Source: an uncultured Clostridia bacterium
Lineage (GTDB): Bacteria > Bacillota > Clostridia > Oscillospirales > Acutalibacteraceae
Direction of reading: 5' to 3'
Length of the DNA stretch: 17,181 nt
NCBI GenBank assembly: GCA_947628595.1
Contig: CANRAN010000010.1
Span: 1 to 17,181 of the forward strand
Shown here: positions 1 through 7,815 of the stretch, piece by piece
Layout of the letters: every line of letters begins with the position of its first letter
Numbering within the stretch: the stretch's first letter is position 1
The notes under the pieces: model-generated
Seen by the model: only the letters and a program-made list of their open reading frames with translations
Database searches by the model: none
Told to the model about the DNA's origin: nothing
Made by a program: the position numbers and the translations under genes

Positions 1-1165
1 TCTTTCCGCAGCTGCACGTCCATCCATCTGCCGTTGGCGCAGTCTGTTGAGGCTGAGCAGCAGCCGTCTGTTGCTGTTGAACGGGCTGTTGTTGCATAGG
101 CTGTTGCATCTGTTGCTGCTGCATAATACGTTGCTGCTGCATTTGCTGCTCCATCTGCATCTGCTGCATATTAGTGGCAGAAGCCGCCTGCATAAAACCG
201 CCGGAGGCATTCATGCCCATACCAACACCCATGAAGCCTGCCATAGCACCGTTGGAATTAGAACCTGCATCCCTGATACCCTCGGATATATTTTTCTGCA
301 TCATTGTTTCTCTCATACCGGCATTGTTGAACATAGCAACTCTGCTTCTTTCTTTGAGAAGTTCCTTTGTCTCATCGTCCGGAGTAACACTGATACCTAT
401 TTGCCTCAGCTGTATACCACGCTCTTCAACCCATGTATCACGGAGAGCTGTTTTAAGTGCTTCACAAAGCTCCGGAAGATGTGCCGGAACCTGGGAGATC
501 TTTACACCTTTTATTGAAAGCTCAGCAAGTGCAGGCTCAAGAGCCGTGATAACCTCAAGGTCATATCTTTGTCCGACAAGCTGCTCCATATTGACAGGCC
601 GCATATTTGTAACATCGGAGGTTGCTATAACCGTCCTGAAAAATCTTAGCGGATCCACAATTTCTATAGAAAATTTACCGTGGGCACGGACGCTGACATC
701 AATATCGTATGTTGCATCATAGAAGCTTACCGGATTCGGTGTACCGAATTTGATACCCTCAATAGGTTTAAGGTTGATATAGACAACCCTCTGAGCGGTA
801 GGCGTGACACCCGAAAATTTAAAACGGTTGAATGCCTCTTTGAGAGAGTCACCGAACTGACCGTTAAAAAGAGACGGGAGCGAAGAATTTTTTACTTCAA
901 AATAACCCGGCTCTGCTGTATAATCGACAATGGCACCTCCGTCTATGAGGAGCATCATCTGATTATCATAAACGTGTATGATAGATCCGTTTGAAATAGT
1001 GTTGCCGGTACCCTTGTAGTTTGTATTTCTGCTGTCGTTGCGTGCCTTCATTATACCGGGACACATAACGGTTTTTGCATCCATATCACTCGGTTCAACT
1101 ACCTCAAGCCATGTATCGGCAAGTGCCCCGCCGACAGTATTCATCGCAGCCTTAATAATTCCCAT
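1..1165 (-). CDS. SPFH/band-7 domain protein with Q/M-rich tail and start of a C-terminal zinc ribbon (3' end outside window)
   Basis: Reading the minus strand from ATG at 1165 gives 388 residues without a stop, leaving the window at base 1. An AGGAG Shine-Dalgarno lies 10 bases upstream. The start MGIIKAAMNTVGGALADTW, the body (about residues 25-270) and a later helical part with KELLKERSRVAMF resemble the soluble SPFH proteins of the YdjI/'virion core protein-like' group. From about residue 333 the protein becomes a glutamine/methionine low-complexity tail. The last visible residues, WTCSCGK, with Cys384 and Cys386, look like the beginning of a zinc ribbon. No N-terminal membrane segment is visible. 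SPFH proteins form ring or cage scaffolds on membranes, and members of this group are linked to membrane stress, but the exact role here is not known. It lies 18 bases downstream of the Tim44-like membrane protein gene, so the two are probably co-transcribed. Family call fairly sure; function unsure. Confidence 0.85.
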   Translation of the reverse strand, partial: MGIIKAAMNTVGGALADTWLEVVEPSDMDAKTVMCPGIMKARNDSRNTNYKGTGNTISNGSIIHVYDNQMMLLIDGGAIVDYTAEPGYFEVKNSSLPSLFNGQFGDSLKEAFNRFKFSGVTPTAQRVVYINLKPIEGIKFGTPNPVSFYDATYDIDVSVRAHGKFSIEIVDPLRFFRTVIATSDVTNMRPVNMEQLVGQRYDLEVITALEPALAELSIKGVKISQVPAHLPELCEALKTALRDTWVEERGIQLRQIGISVTPDDETKELLKERSRVAMFNNAGMRETMMQKNISEGIRDAGSNSNGAMAGFMGVGMGMNASGGFMQAASATNMQQMQMEQQMQQQRIMQQQQMQQPMQQQPVQQQQTAAAQPQQTAPTADGWTCSCGK

Positions 1166-1183
1166 TCTGACGCATCTCCTTTG

Positions 1184-1993
1184 TTAGTATAATTTTTTTG
1201 TCATCCTGTTTTTTTCCTTGATATCTGTAAATGACCATCCAAAAACATCATTAGTCATATTTTTGAATGGTGTTCCGCAGAAAAGGCATTTTTCAGCGTT
1301 TGCCGAACTCAGCGGTGCTCCGCAGTTAGGGCAGTTAAGTCCCATAACATCAGTAACTCCGGCTTGTCTTGCAAGATCGCTGTCAAGAACTCTCGCATAT
1401 GAAACAACATATACTGTTTCTCTTGTTTTTTCTTTGCTTCCGCTTACGAGTTTACCATTTTCATCATGCGAAAAATTCAGATACCCAACCGCAGACTGGA
1501 ATCTTATAATAACCATTCCGTTTTCGTGAACATATTCACTTATAACGGTTCGGTGTATTACCACATTATCATAATTCACCTTCAGCTCTCTTGAATTGAG
1601 ATCCTCGATTATACTTTCCACCCTGTCAACAAGTGACGGAGAAATCGTAAGCTTTTTCAGAGCTGATGTACTCTTAATCTCAATGGAATTAAGATATTCC
1701 TTCAAAACGGTCTCCACCTGAGGTACAACCGAAGCAATCTGGAAATCCGGAAATTCCTCATGTATCTTCGGAAGATATATTCTATCCATTCCGTTGAGCG
1801 ATAAGGGACTCGAATCCGAGCCTTCCGACTCTCCGAGATCCTTTATAAAGTTATCCATACTGAGGTCAAGACCGCTTTCCTTTTCAAATTTCTTTATCTT
1901 CCTTCTTATAACAAGAACAACACCCACAACAATCGCCACGGGAACCGCAAAAAGCACACCTGCTATAATAAGTCCTATTACATTGGCATTCAC
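1184..1993 (-). CDS. Membrane-anchored Tim44-like domain protein with C-terminal zinc ribbon
   Basis: The protein has 269 residues from the GTG at 1993. That start is preferred because GAGGTGAT, a very good Shine-Dalgarno match, ends 4 bases upstream of it. ATG at 1997-1999 or TTG at 2011 are in-frame alternatives but lie on or upstream of that site. Residues about 5-29 form one hydrophobic helix followed by a basic stretch (RRKIKK), so the bulk should be cytoplasmic. The middle part (about 75-205) has the look of a Tim44-like/NTF2-type domain, with a helical first half and alternating strands after it. Cys221/Cys224 (CPNCG) and Cys236/Cys239 (CLFCG) form a zinc ribbon, followed by a tail with a GWSFTDIK segment. 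The downstream SPFH gene also begins a zinc ribbon, so the two proteins may act together at the membrane (inference). The Tim44-like assignment comes from pattern only. Specific function unknown. Confidence 0.85.
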   Translation of the reverse strand: MNANVIGLIIAGVLFAVPVAIVVGVVLVIRRKIKKFEKESGLDLSMDNFIKDLGESEGSDSSPLSLNGMDRIYLPKIHEEFPDFQIASVVPQVETVLKEYLNSIEIKSTSALKKLTISPSLVDRVESIIEDLNSRELKVNYDNVVIHRTVISEYVHENGMVIIRFQSAVGYLNFSHDENGKLVSGSKEKTRETVYVVSYARVLDSDLARQAGVTDVMGLNCPNCGAPLSSANAEKCLFCGTPFKNMTNDVFGWSFTDIKEKNRMTKKLY

Positions 1994-2049
1994 CGGCATC
2001 ACCTCACGCAAGACAGTCGACTTAATTCGTCAGACAGTACCGCAATTTG

Positions 2050-2078
2050 ATTATACTATGTTTCTAACTTTTTTGCAA
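2050..2078 (-). promoter_or_regulatory. Sigma-A-type promoter for the Tim44-like/SPFH pair
   Basis: On the minus strand TTGCAA (2078-2073), a 17-base spacer and a perfect TATAAT (2055-2050) lie about 57 bases upstream of the GTG start at 1993. Nothing else is transcribed from here in that direction, so this should drive both minus-strand genes below it. Confidence 0.75.
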
Positions 2079-2121
2079 CAGCAAAATTATTTTTTATGCT
2101 TTATGCTGCAGAAATATTTCA

Positions 2122-3225
2122 TCACAGCTTAACTGTTACAATGAAACCCTCGCAGTTATCCCCTGATATACTGTATTCATGGTTTTCAGGCACAGGTATA
2201 TGTGTATCACCGACCTCATCTGCCTGTACAGAATATACGACCCAACGTTCTCCGTTGCGTCCCTCCATGAGCATCGGGTTATCCGATGTATGCATATGAA
2301 TGATATCAAGATATTCTTCAAGGGTAATACCGTTATTGGTAATATACTGTGAATGAGGAATACCTACATATCTGAAATGCCAAGGTTCTTCGGAATAGCC
2401 TGTTATGCTCTCCTTCCCGGCAGGATATCTCACAATAATGCCATAATCGGAGCAATTCTCATTTATCCATGCATAATTTCCCTCTCCGCTGTAATCAATC
2501 CCGTTGCCGCCCTCAATATTCAGATCAAGATCAAACACATATCCGGTCTGATGCTCACTATACCCCGGGCGGGCCACCCATTTTTCCGCATCCTCCGAGC
2601 CGACACTGTCAATTTCATTATTATAAAGGCTGACCTGTGTTTCATAGCTCCTGTATCCGCAGGCGATCATTATATCCGTTTCTCCGTAGTTCGCATAAAA
2701 ATCATCAAGCATTGAATTTACATAGTCTAAAACGGAGGGATCCATACTTACATATTTATCCGTTACAACATAGCTGTCGGATTTTGTTTCAAATATAGAT
2801 TCAACATTTTCCCCCTCAAGATGACAGGAATAATCCTTATTTACGAGTATAAGCTCCCCGTAGTGTATATCTTCATACGATTTTGTAACATTTGTCATAT
2901 TGCCGAGAGCATTAGTATCAATCTCCTGCACAGAGGTAACACTGCTTTCATCTTCTGGTTTGCTCTGTTGTGCTCCATTGCTTGTCTGCGGAGGCTTAGA
3001 TGTACCGACCGGTTTATCATTTTTTTCCGAAGCATCAGACGACCGGGACATTTCAGACTCAGTCGCAGCTGCTATGTTGCCCGAAATGAGCTGCTGTATG
3101 TACACAACAGTAAATAACAGACAGGAAATAATAAGAACCGTAAACATTATTGCAACCTGCTGCTTGAAAAGCACAGGCTTATCAAAATCTATTTTCAATA
3201 TTTTAGGAATATGTATATGTTTCAT
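2122..3225 (-). CDS. Membrane-anchored D,D-carboxypeptidase, peptidase family M15 (VanY type)
   Basis: The protein has 367 residues. A cytoplasmic N-terminus is followed by a membrane segment (about 24-48), then a Ser/Glu/Lys/Pro-rich linker (about 55-105), so the catalytic domain is outside the cell. The VanY-type zinc site is complete: GYRSYETQ at 190-197, S-x-H-x-x-G...D with His225 and Asp232, and EPWH with Glu280 as base and His283 as third ligand. Enzymes of this family remove the terminal D-Ala from peptidoglycan stem peptides. After the catalytic core there is an extra stretch of about 55 residues (311-367) rich in strand-like sequence and not typical of simple VanY proteins. The start has only a weak purine-rich site (AGAAGAGA). 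No van resistance genes are adjacent, so a housekeeping cell-wall trimming role is more likely than glycopeptide resistance. The family call is firm. Confidence 0.93.
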   Translation of the reverse strand: MKHIHIPKILKIDFDKPVLFKQQVAIMFTVLIISCLLFTVVYIQQLISGNIAAATESEMSRSSDASEKNDKPVGTSKPPQTSNGAQQSKPEDESSVTSVQEIDTNALGNMTNVTKSYEDIHYGELILVNKDYSCHLEGENVESIFETKSDSYVVTDKYVSMDPSVLDYVNSMLDDFYANYGETDIMIACGYRSYETQVSLYNNEIDSVGSEDAEKWVARPGYSEHQTGYVFDLDLNIEGGNGIDYSGEGNYAWINENCSDYGIIVRYPAGKESITGYSEEPWHFRYVGIPHSQYITNNGITLEEYLDIIHMHTSDNPMLMEGRNGERWVVYSVQADEVGDTHIPVPENHEYSISGDNCEGFIVTVKL

Positions 3226-3448
3226 TCAATCTCTTCTTTTCTTGAAAATTTATAAAATATATGCTAAAACGACAAAAAACCACTCTTAATATAATAAATC
3301 CAAATAGATCATAAAATCAAGATAAAATTGTTACCAACACGGATAAATTTTCGGAGCATAATTGTGTACTATTTATAGCACAGACGGACATTTCTCCGTA
3401 TTGTGAAAAAACACATATACAATCTGATGTCCATAATTCAAAAAACTC

Positions 3449-3477
3449 TTTACATCACCATATAAAAAGAGTAAAAT
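3449..3477 (+). promoter_or_regulatory. Promoter of the lipoprotein-HAD-queH unit
   Basis: TTTACA (3449-3454), a 17-base spacer and TAAAAT (3472-3477) lie about 55 bases upstream of the lipoprotein start. This is a good sigma-A match. It sits in the 300-base region between divergent genes. No equally clear promoter for the minus-strand carboxypeptidase gene was found there. Confidence 0.6.
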
Positions 3478-3531
3478 ATTGTTGATGGCCCTATTTGGGG
3501 CTTTGAACTTATTATACGAGGAGTGACAAAA

Positions 3532-5391
3532 TTGAAATACTTAGGCATAATAAAGAAGACAATTTTACTTTCACTTTGTACAATGCTGTTAATGATATTT
3601 TGCTCCTGCTCACAATCGGAACCGGATAAGGTCAATTACAAAACAACACTGACCTTTTCCCCGAATTTTGCAGGTACAAGAGTTTTTACTGTAACCTATC
3701 CTGCATCCTCGGTTGCCCCGACCTCAGAAAAGGCTGAAAAGCTCGACCGACTGATACAGGACTCCTGCCCGTCAACGCTTGCACATTCCCTTGATAAATC
3801 ATCGGGCAGTCTTTCCTACACTTTCACATTATCATTTTCATCCTTTTCCGATTATATGTCCAAACTTACGGATATACTCGGCACCCGTCCGTCTGTCACC
3901 TTTGCAAATCCCGACACTCCCCTGACACATGGCTGGCGTGTTGAAGAGTCGTTTGAAAGCTCACAGCTCCTTGGATGGCTGACGAATGCCGCCCATGCCG
4001 AGCAGATATACGATTATGATATTCCCTCAGAGGAAAGCACAACATCTGTAAGCTTCAATTCGGAAACGGTAACCACAACACCTGTTATATCGGTGAATAA
4101 ACTCAGCGGTCAGCCGATAAAATCCATAAAAATTTCCACGGTAAATAAAAAGTCCACCTTTGACCGCAAATTCATCTTCACGATATCACAAAATACATTT
4201 GATTCCCTTGGCGATAAGATATCCGAATATTTTTCCGCTGTAACAGACAGCACAGCCGCAACCGCATGGCAGATAGAAAACGGGGAATATACCTATACGG
4301 TAAGCTTTACGGATATAACCCTGAAACAACTTGAGGGCTATACCAACCGTCTGTTCTCCTCCGTATATGGTGATACTTCCTATGTAGATAAGGACAATGG
4401 CTCCTCCCCGCTTGCATATCAAAATTCATTCACGGAGACCCTTGATTTTTCAAGTTATGTCAGTGACGGCAATACCGATGTCCCTGTCGAATATACATAT
4501 ACAACCTCTGATAAATCTGAGCTTGACTCATGCCTTGTCTATTCGGATCTGGAATGGGTAAATGCAACAGAATTTACCTCTGAAAATGATCCCGGCAGAA
4601 TTGTAGGAATATCTGCAAGGCAGCCCTCTCTCACCGTGCGTATCAATGACGGCAAGCAATACACACCTCAGATAATAGATATAACCCTCACCCCACTCGA
4701 TAACGATAATATACAGAAATCCTTCACCTTCTCGTATAATATAAGTGAAAACGGCTTTGAGGCTTCAAATTATACCGCATCATATTTTGAAAATCTCGGA
4801 ATAGCAACAACACAAACATCCAAAGACAAGACTGTTTCGTGTACGATAGATTTTACAGGCACTCCTGCCGAGCTTAATTCAAAAATATCAAAAATATTCG
4901 GTGACGGTAATCTGCTAACGTACTCTTCCAATGTTCCGTTTATGACTCTGAGAACGACAAAGCATATAGAGGATTCCGTTGACCTTTCATCTGTTCTTGT
5001 AGGGGAAAACATTGATACACCTGTAAATTACACCCTTATTTCAAGAGAGGGAGAAATAGCAAAATCTCTCGTACGGACAAATGAAGACTCAGAAGAAGCA
5101 GAATATGCCGACAGGAACGACAACGGCTCCTATTCGATTTTGCTTGCAGGCTCGAAAGCAAGCCTCAGTTCGGAGGTTTCCGTTGCAAATGTATCAGATA
5201 TCATAGTTTTCTGTATAATTTCAGCTATAATAATACTTCTTGCGATTGCGGCTATACTGATCCTGCGGAGTAAGCAGATGAAATTCTCCGCACTTCCCGA
5301 GGGCGAAAAAGCGGAGCTTGCAAAAAGTCCGGAGACTGATCTTAAGCCTTCCAAGACCGATATGAAAAAGAGGAGAGATAAAAAACAATGA
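3532..5391 (+). CDS. Large repeat-containing lipoprotein with C-terminal membrane segment, function unknown
   Basis: The protein has 619 residues from the TTG at 3532. This start is chosen because AGGAG (3519-3523) sits 8 bases before it; the in-frame GTG at 3523 overlaps that Shine-Dalgarno. The N-terminus (KYLGIIKK, a hydrophobic stretch, then FCSC) is a type II signal peptide, with the probable lipid-attachment Cys at residue 26. Three modules of roughly 95-105 residues (about 49-150, 208-310 and 393-490) share a layout: an F-x-F-T strand, a helical stretch, a strand ending in Y-T-x-x-x-x-F, a helix with L and K/R, then a block ending in a serine-rich (D/E)-x-SS-x-(L/V) motif. A second hydrophobic helix (555-578) is followed by a basic, Lys-rich tail (579-619), presumably cytoplasmic. 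The protein would therefore be attached at both ends, with about 530 residues outside. Its stop overlaps the HAD gene start. I do not recognise the family; a cell-envelope role is inferred from topology only. Confidence 0.85.
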   Translation: MKYLGIIKKTILLSLCTMLLMIFCSCSQSEPDKVNYKTTLTFSPNFAGTRVFTVTYPASSVAPTSEKAEKLDRLIQDSCPSTLAHSLDKSSGSLSYTFTLSFSSFSDYMSKLTDILGTRPSVTFANPDTPLTHGWRVEESFESSQLLGWLTNAAHAEQIYDYDIPSEESTTSVSFNSETVTTTPVISVNKLSGQPIKSIKISTVNKKSTFDRKFIFTISQNTFDSLGDKISEYFSAVTDSTAATAWQIENGEYTYTVSFTDITLKQLEGYTNRLFSSVYGDTSYVDKDNGSSPLAYQNSFTETLDFSSYVSDGNTDVPVEYTYTTSDKSELDSCLVYSDLEWVNATEFTSENDPGRIVGISARQPSLTVRINDGKQYTPQIIDITLTPLDNDNIQKSFTFSYNISENGFEASNYTASYFENLGIATTQTSKDKTVSCTIDFTGTPAELNSKISKIFGDGNLLTYSSNVPFMTLRTTKHIEDSVDLSSVLVGENIDTPVNYTLISREGEIAKSLVRTNEDSEEAEYADRNDNGSYSILLAGSKASLSSEVSVANVSDIIVFCIISAIIILLAIAAILILRSKQMKFSALPEGEKAELAKSPETDLKPSKTDMKKRRDKKQ

Positions 5392-6041
5392 AAATAAAGC
5401 TTTGTATATTTGATCTTGACGGTACGCTTGTAAATTCCCTCGCTGATTTATCAGCTTCAATGAATTATGCAATACAAAAGAATGGCTTTGCTCCTCAGCC
5501 TGTCGAGAAATATCGTTATATGGTAGGAAATGGCATATCGGTACTTGCGGATCGTGCCGCAGGACTTGATGAAAATTCCGATCCGGCATTAAAAAGCGAA
5601 ATACTTAAAGATTTTTCCGAATATTATGAACTTCATAAGCTGGACAATACACGCCCGTTTGACGGTATGTCGGAACTTATCCGGAAGATGAAGGAGCTTG
5701 GAATAAAACTTGCGGTCAATACAAACAAAAATGATAATTTCGCCTGTGATATAGTAACAACACTTTTTGGAAAAAATTGTTTTTCCGATATACGAGGAAA
5801 GCGTGACGGAATAAATACAAAACCGGATCCGACCGCAGCATTTTCCATAATGGAAAACATTGGAGTTACTAAAGAAGAAAGCATCTATATCGGCGACAGC
5901 AATGTCGATATACAGACCGCAAAAAATGCAGGCATCAGAAGTATAGGTGTATGCTGGGGTTTCCGTACAAAAGAGGAACTTATGCAGGAGGGGGCCGACT
6001 ATATAGCCGAGATACCGGAGGATATTCTGAAATTCATATAA
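5388..6041 (+). CDS. HAD-superfamily phosphatase, phosphoglycolate phosphatase-like
   Basis: The protein has 217 residues, a normal length for HAD subfamily IA. All four HAD motifs are present: DLDGT with nucleophile Asp9 and Asp11; NTNK with Thr112 (motif II); Lys145 in TKPDP (motif III); and GDSNVD with Asp170 and Asp174 (motif IV), which bind Mg2+. The helical cap lies between about residues 15 and 85. The closest named relatives are Gph-type phosphoglycolate phosphatases and PpaX-like pyrophosphatases. The substrate cannot be read from sequence, so no symbol is given. The ATG overlaps the stop of the upstream lipoprotein gene (ATGA), which suggests translational coupling. queH follows after 12 bases. 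The pairing with a lipoprotein gene gives no clear hint to the substrate. Confidence 0.93.
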   Translation: MKIKLCIFDLDGTLVNSLADLSASMNYAIQKNGFAPQPVEKYRYMVGNGISVLADRAAGLDENSDPALKSEILKDFSEYYELHKLDNTRPFDGMSELIRKMKELGIKLAVNTNKNDNFACDIVTTLFGKNCFSDIRGKRDGINTKPDPTAAFSIMENIGVTKEESIYIGDSNVDIQTAKNAGIRSIGVCWGFRTKEELMQEGADYIAEIPEDILKFI

Positions 6042-6053
6042 GAGAGGTACAGT

Positions 6054-6677
6054 ATGCATCAAAAACCGAAAATCAATTATCAGCTTGTTCTTGACAAAAC
6101 GCTTGAGCAAATTACCAAGGAAGGCAGCCGCCCGTCCTTACTTTTACATAGCTGCTGTGCGCCGTGCAGCAGCTATGTTCTTGAATATCTCAATAAATAC
6201 TTCCGTATTACCGTGTTTTACTATAATCCTAATATATCCCCCCAAAGTGAATATCTGCACAGAGTAGCTGAGCAAAAGAGGCTTATTTCCGAAATGTGCC
6301 CCGATGTGAGCTTTATTGAGGGGAAATACGAACCGCAACGATTTTACGAAATGGCAAAGGGGCTTGAAAGAGAGCCTGAACGTGGGGCGAGGTGCCTGAA
6401 GTGCTATCGCCTGCGGCTTGAAGAAACGGCAAAGGAGGCTGTTTCTCAGGGAAGCGGCTATTTTACTACCACACTTTCAATATCACCGCAAAAGGATTCC
6501 GCTGTACTCAATGAGATAGGAAAAGGTGTAAGTGAAAAATACAGTGTCCCGTATTTGTATTCAGATTTCAAAAAGCGTGGGGGCTATAAGCGTTCCATAG
6601 AGCTTTCGGCCGAATACGACCTGTACCGCCAAAATTTTTGCGGCTGTATTTATTCTAAGGTAGGAACAGAAAATTAA
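6054..6677 (+). CDS. queH: Epoxyqueuosine reductase QueH
   Basis: The protein has 207 residues and belongs to the QueH (former DUF208) family, which reduces epoxyqueuosine to queuosine in the tRNA wobble position and replaces the unrelated QueG in many anaerobes. The diagnostic cysteines are in place: HSCCAPCSSY with Cys34, Cys35 and Cys38; RCLKCYRLRL with Cys114 and Cys117; and FCGC with Cys196 and Cys198. From known QueH enzymes these carry a 4Fe-4S cluster and an associated metal site. The family motifs YYNPNISPQSEY and TTTLSISPQKD are also seen. A GAGAGGT Shine-Dalgarno precedes the ATG. It is the last gene of the unit that starts with the lipoprotein. No other queuosine gene is in the window. 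Confidence 0.96.
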   Translation: MHQKPKINYQLVLDKTLEQITKEGSRPSLLLHSCCAPCSSYVLEYLNKYFRITVFYYNPNISPQSEYLHRVAEQKRLISEMCPDVSFIEGKYEPQRFYEMAKGLEREPERGARCLKCYRLRLEETAKEAVSQGSGYFTTTLSISPQKDSAVLNEIGKGVSEKYSVPYLYSDFKKRGGYKRSIELSAEYDLYRQNFCGCIYSKVGTEN

Positions 6678-6880
6678 GATAATGCAGGGCAGAATTGCAA
6701 AAAACTAATAGTACAGCAGCTTAATATAACAGGTTTATATTTTTATAATCCGGTAGGCTTAATCTGTAAAATTAAAGTAATAGTTCAGTCTGTAAAATCT
6801 TTAATATGTACATAAAATTATTTTATTCAAAACCGGAGATATAATAATCCAACAATCTTTTCCTTTTTTCGCACAATATG

Positions 6881-6909
6881 GTGACAAACAGGAAATTATG
6901 TGATAGAAT
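6881..6909 (+). promoter_or_regulatory. Extended -10 promoter ahead of the small-protein cluster
   Basis: GTGACA (6881-6886), a 17-base spacer and TAGAAT (6904-6909) with the extended -10 dinucleotide TG at 6901-6902 lie 27 bases before the first small gene. The AT-rich 200 bases before it (6678-6880) hold no gene I can support, only a short direct repeat TCTGTAAAAT at 6763 and 6789. Confidence 0.6.
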
Positions 6910-6935
6910 AAACAGAGAGTGAAAGGAGCGAGAAT

Positions 6936-7157
6936 ATGAAGGAAGCAGAAAAGCTTATGGGTGAAATTTTATTTTCAACTATCTATTCACATTCCACAAG
7001 CGGAATAATAGGGAAAAATGAGGATAACGTTTCCCTCAAATATGACGAAAAGCCAAGATATACAGAATTTGCATCTCTAAGTGAAGATCAGATAAAAATA
7101 ATAAGAAATTTAATGCCGATTGACCCGGTCAAACAGGAATTTTTCATAAAGAATTAA
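6936..7157 (+). CDS. Small protein of unknown function (73 aa)
   Basis: This small, probably cytoplasmic protein starts MKEAEKLMGEILFS and ends KQEFFIKN. The case for a real gene is a well-placed promoter, a strong AAAGGAG Shine-Dalgarno 7 bases before ATG, and an unbroken frame that fills the space. There is no signal peptide, membrane helix or cysteine. The central part has several charged residues and a C-terminal helix-like stretch (SLSEDQIKIIRNLMPIDP). I do not recognise it. It is followed after 48 bases by a small membrane-protein gene with its own strong Shine-Dalgarno, so the two are probably on one transcript. Confidence 0.7.
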   Translation: MKEAEKLMGEILFSTIYSHSTSGIIGKNEDNVSLKYDEKPRYTEFASLSEDQIKIIRNLMPIDPVKQEFFIKN

Positions 7158-7205
7158 CTCTACGTCCTGTTATTTTATTTTTGGCTATGTTCGGAGGGAT
7201 TATAG

Positions 7206-7481
7206 ATGATACTGATGTTTGTGTTGATTTTTGCATTGGCAATTTCTTTTCTGCTTTTGAATGTTTTCATGAAAATCGCACTTGTGTTATGTTCGATTCT
7301 CCTTGTAGCCTTTATAATTTTGCTTATAGTTCTATCCAAGAAAAATCTTTTCAGACGATTTACGGACGGGTGGAAGAAATATGCAATGTTAGCATTAAAG
7401 ATATTTATAATCGCCGAAATAGTATTTAGTTCTATCGGAATCATAGTATCTGCACTCTACTTGATTTTCATGGAAATTTAA
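7206..7481 (+). CDS. Small membrane protein of unknown function (91 aa)
   Basis: A GGAGG Shine-Dalgarno lies 9 bases before the ATG. The protein is almost entirely membrane segments: about residues 2-22 and 24-43, then a basic loop (KKNLFRRFTDGWKK), then about 60-88. The loop should face the cytoplasm by the positive-inside rule. No conserved enzyme motif is visible and I do not recognise the family. It could be a small accessory membrane protein, a toxin-like peptide or a holin-like protein, but nothing in the sequence decides between these. No separate promoter was seen, so it probably depends on the one at 6881-6909. Confidence 0.65.
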   Translation: MILMFVLIFALAISFLLLNVFMKIALVLCSILLVAFIILLIVLSKKNLFRRFTDGWKKYAMLALKIFIIAEIVFSSIGIIVSALYLIFMEI

Positions 7482-7563
7482 ACGACTTCTTTAACATTCA
7501 AACTACAATTTAAAACCGATTTTGCCTCAGATAACAGCAATCTTAGTCCGGGGGTAGTTGTAT

Positions 7564-7815
7564 ATGGGACTTATTATCCTACTGCTTCTTGCTATGAAGC
7601 TTTACTTTGTTATCTCTGTCATTATCACCCTAATCGGGTGTCTTTATCGGCTTATTTGCTATGCAGTTCTTTTTATACTTCTCAATTTTCTGTCATTCTT
7701 TTGGGGTGAGTCCTTAAGAGAGCATAAAAAATCCCGCACAAATATTCGGTTTTCTCAAATTCGGTTGACGTTTATTAAAAAAAGTCTTGACAAAATCCGA
7801 ACAAACAATATATAA
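7564..7815 (+). CDS. Small membrane protein of unknown function (83 aa), possibly degenerate at its end
   Basis: ATG at 7564 follows GGGGG (7550-7554) by 9 bases. TTG at 7558 is in frame but too close to that site. Residues about 2-22 and 24-46 are strongly hydrophobic and the rest (about 47-83) is basic and hydrophilic. The last 40 codons cover the leuA -35 box, and the stop codon (7813-7815) lies inside the TATAAT -10 box of leuA. The C-terminal part may therefore be promoter DNA read through by chance after loss of an earlier stop. It is unrecognised, and less certain than the two small genes before it. Confidence 0.5.
   Translation: MGLIILLLLAMKLYFVISVIITLIGCLYRLICYAVLFILLNFLSFFWGESLREHKKSRTNIRFSQIRLTFIKKSLDKIRTNNI

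Noticed and set aside
47..722. Plus-strand open frames across the first gene, leucine-rich or proline-rich
   Set aside because: They are antisense to the SPFH gene; the leucine runs are only the complement of the CAG/CAA-rich Q tail.
2071..2097. Hairpin TTTTGC/GCAAAA followed by T's on the plus strand
   Set aside because: Nothing is transcribed towards it on the plus strand, and it coincides with the minus-strand -35 box; probably chance.
3241..3300. Possible minus-strand promoter for the VanY-type gene (TTGTCG near 3275)
   Set aside because: Several weak -10 registers and none with a good spacing and sequence together.
6735..6850. Approximate inverted repeat ATAATCCGGT / ACCGGAGATAT
   Set aside because: Short, imperfect and about 80 bases apart; not convincing as a terminator or operator.
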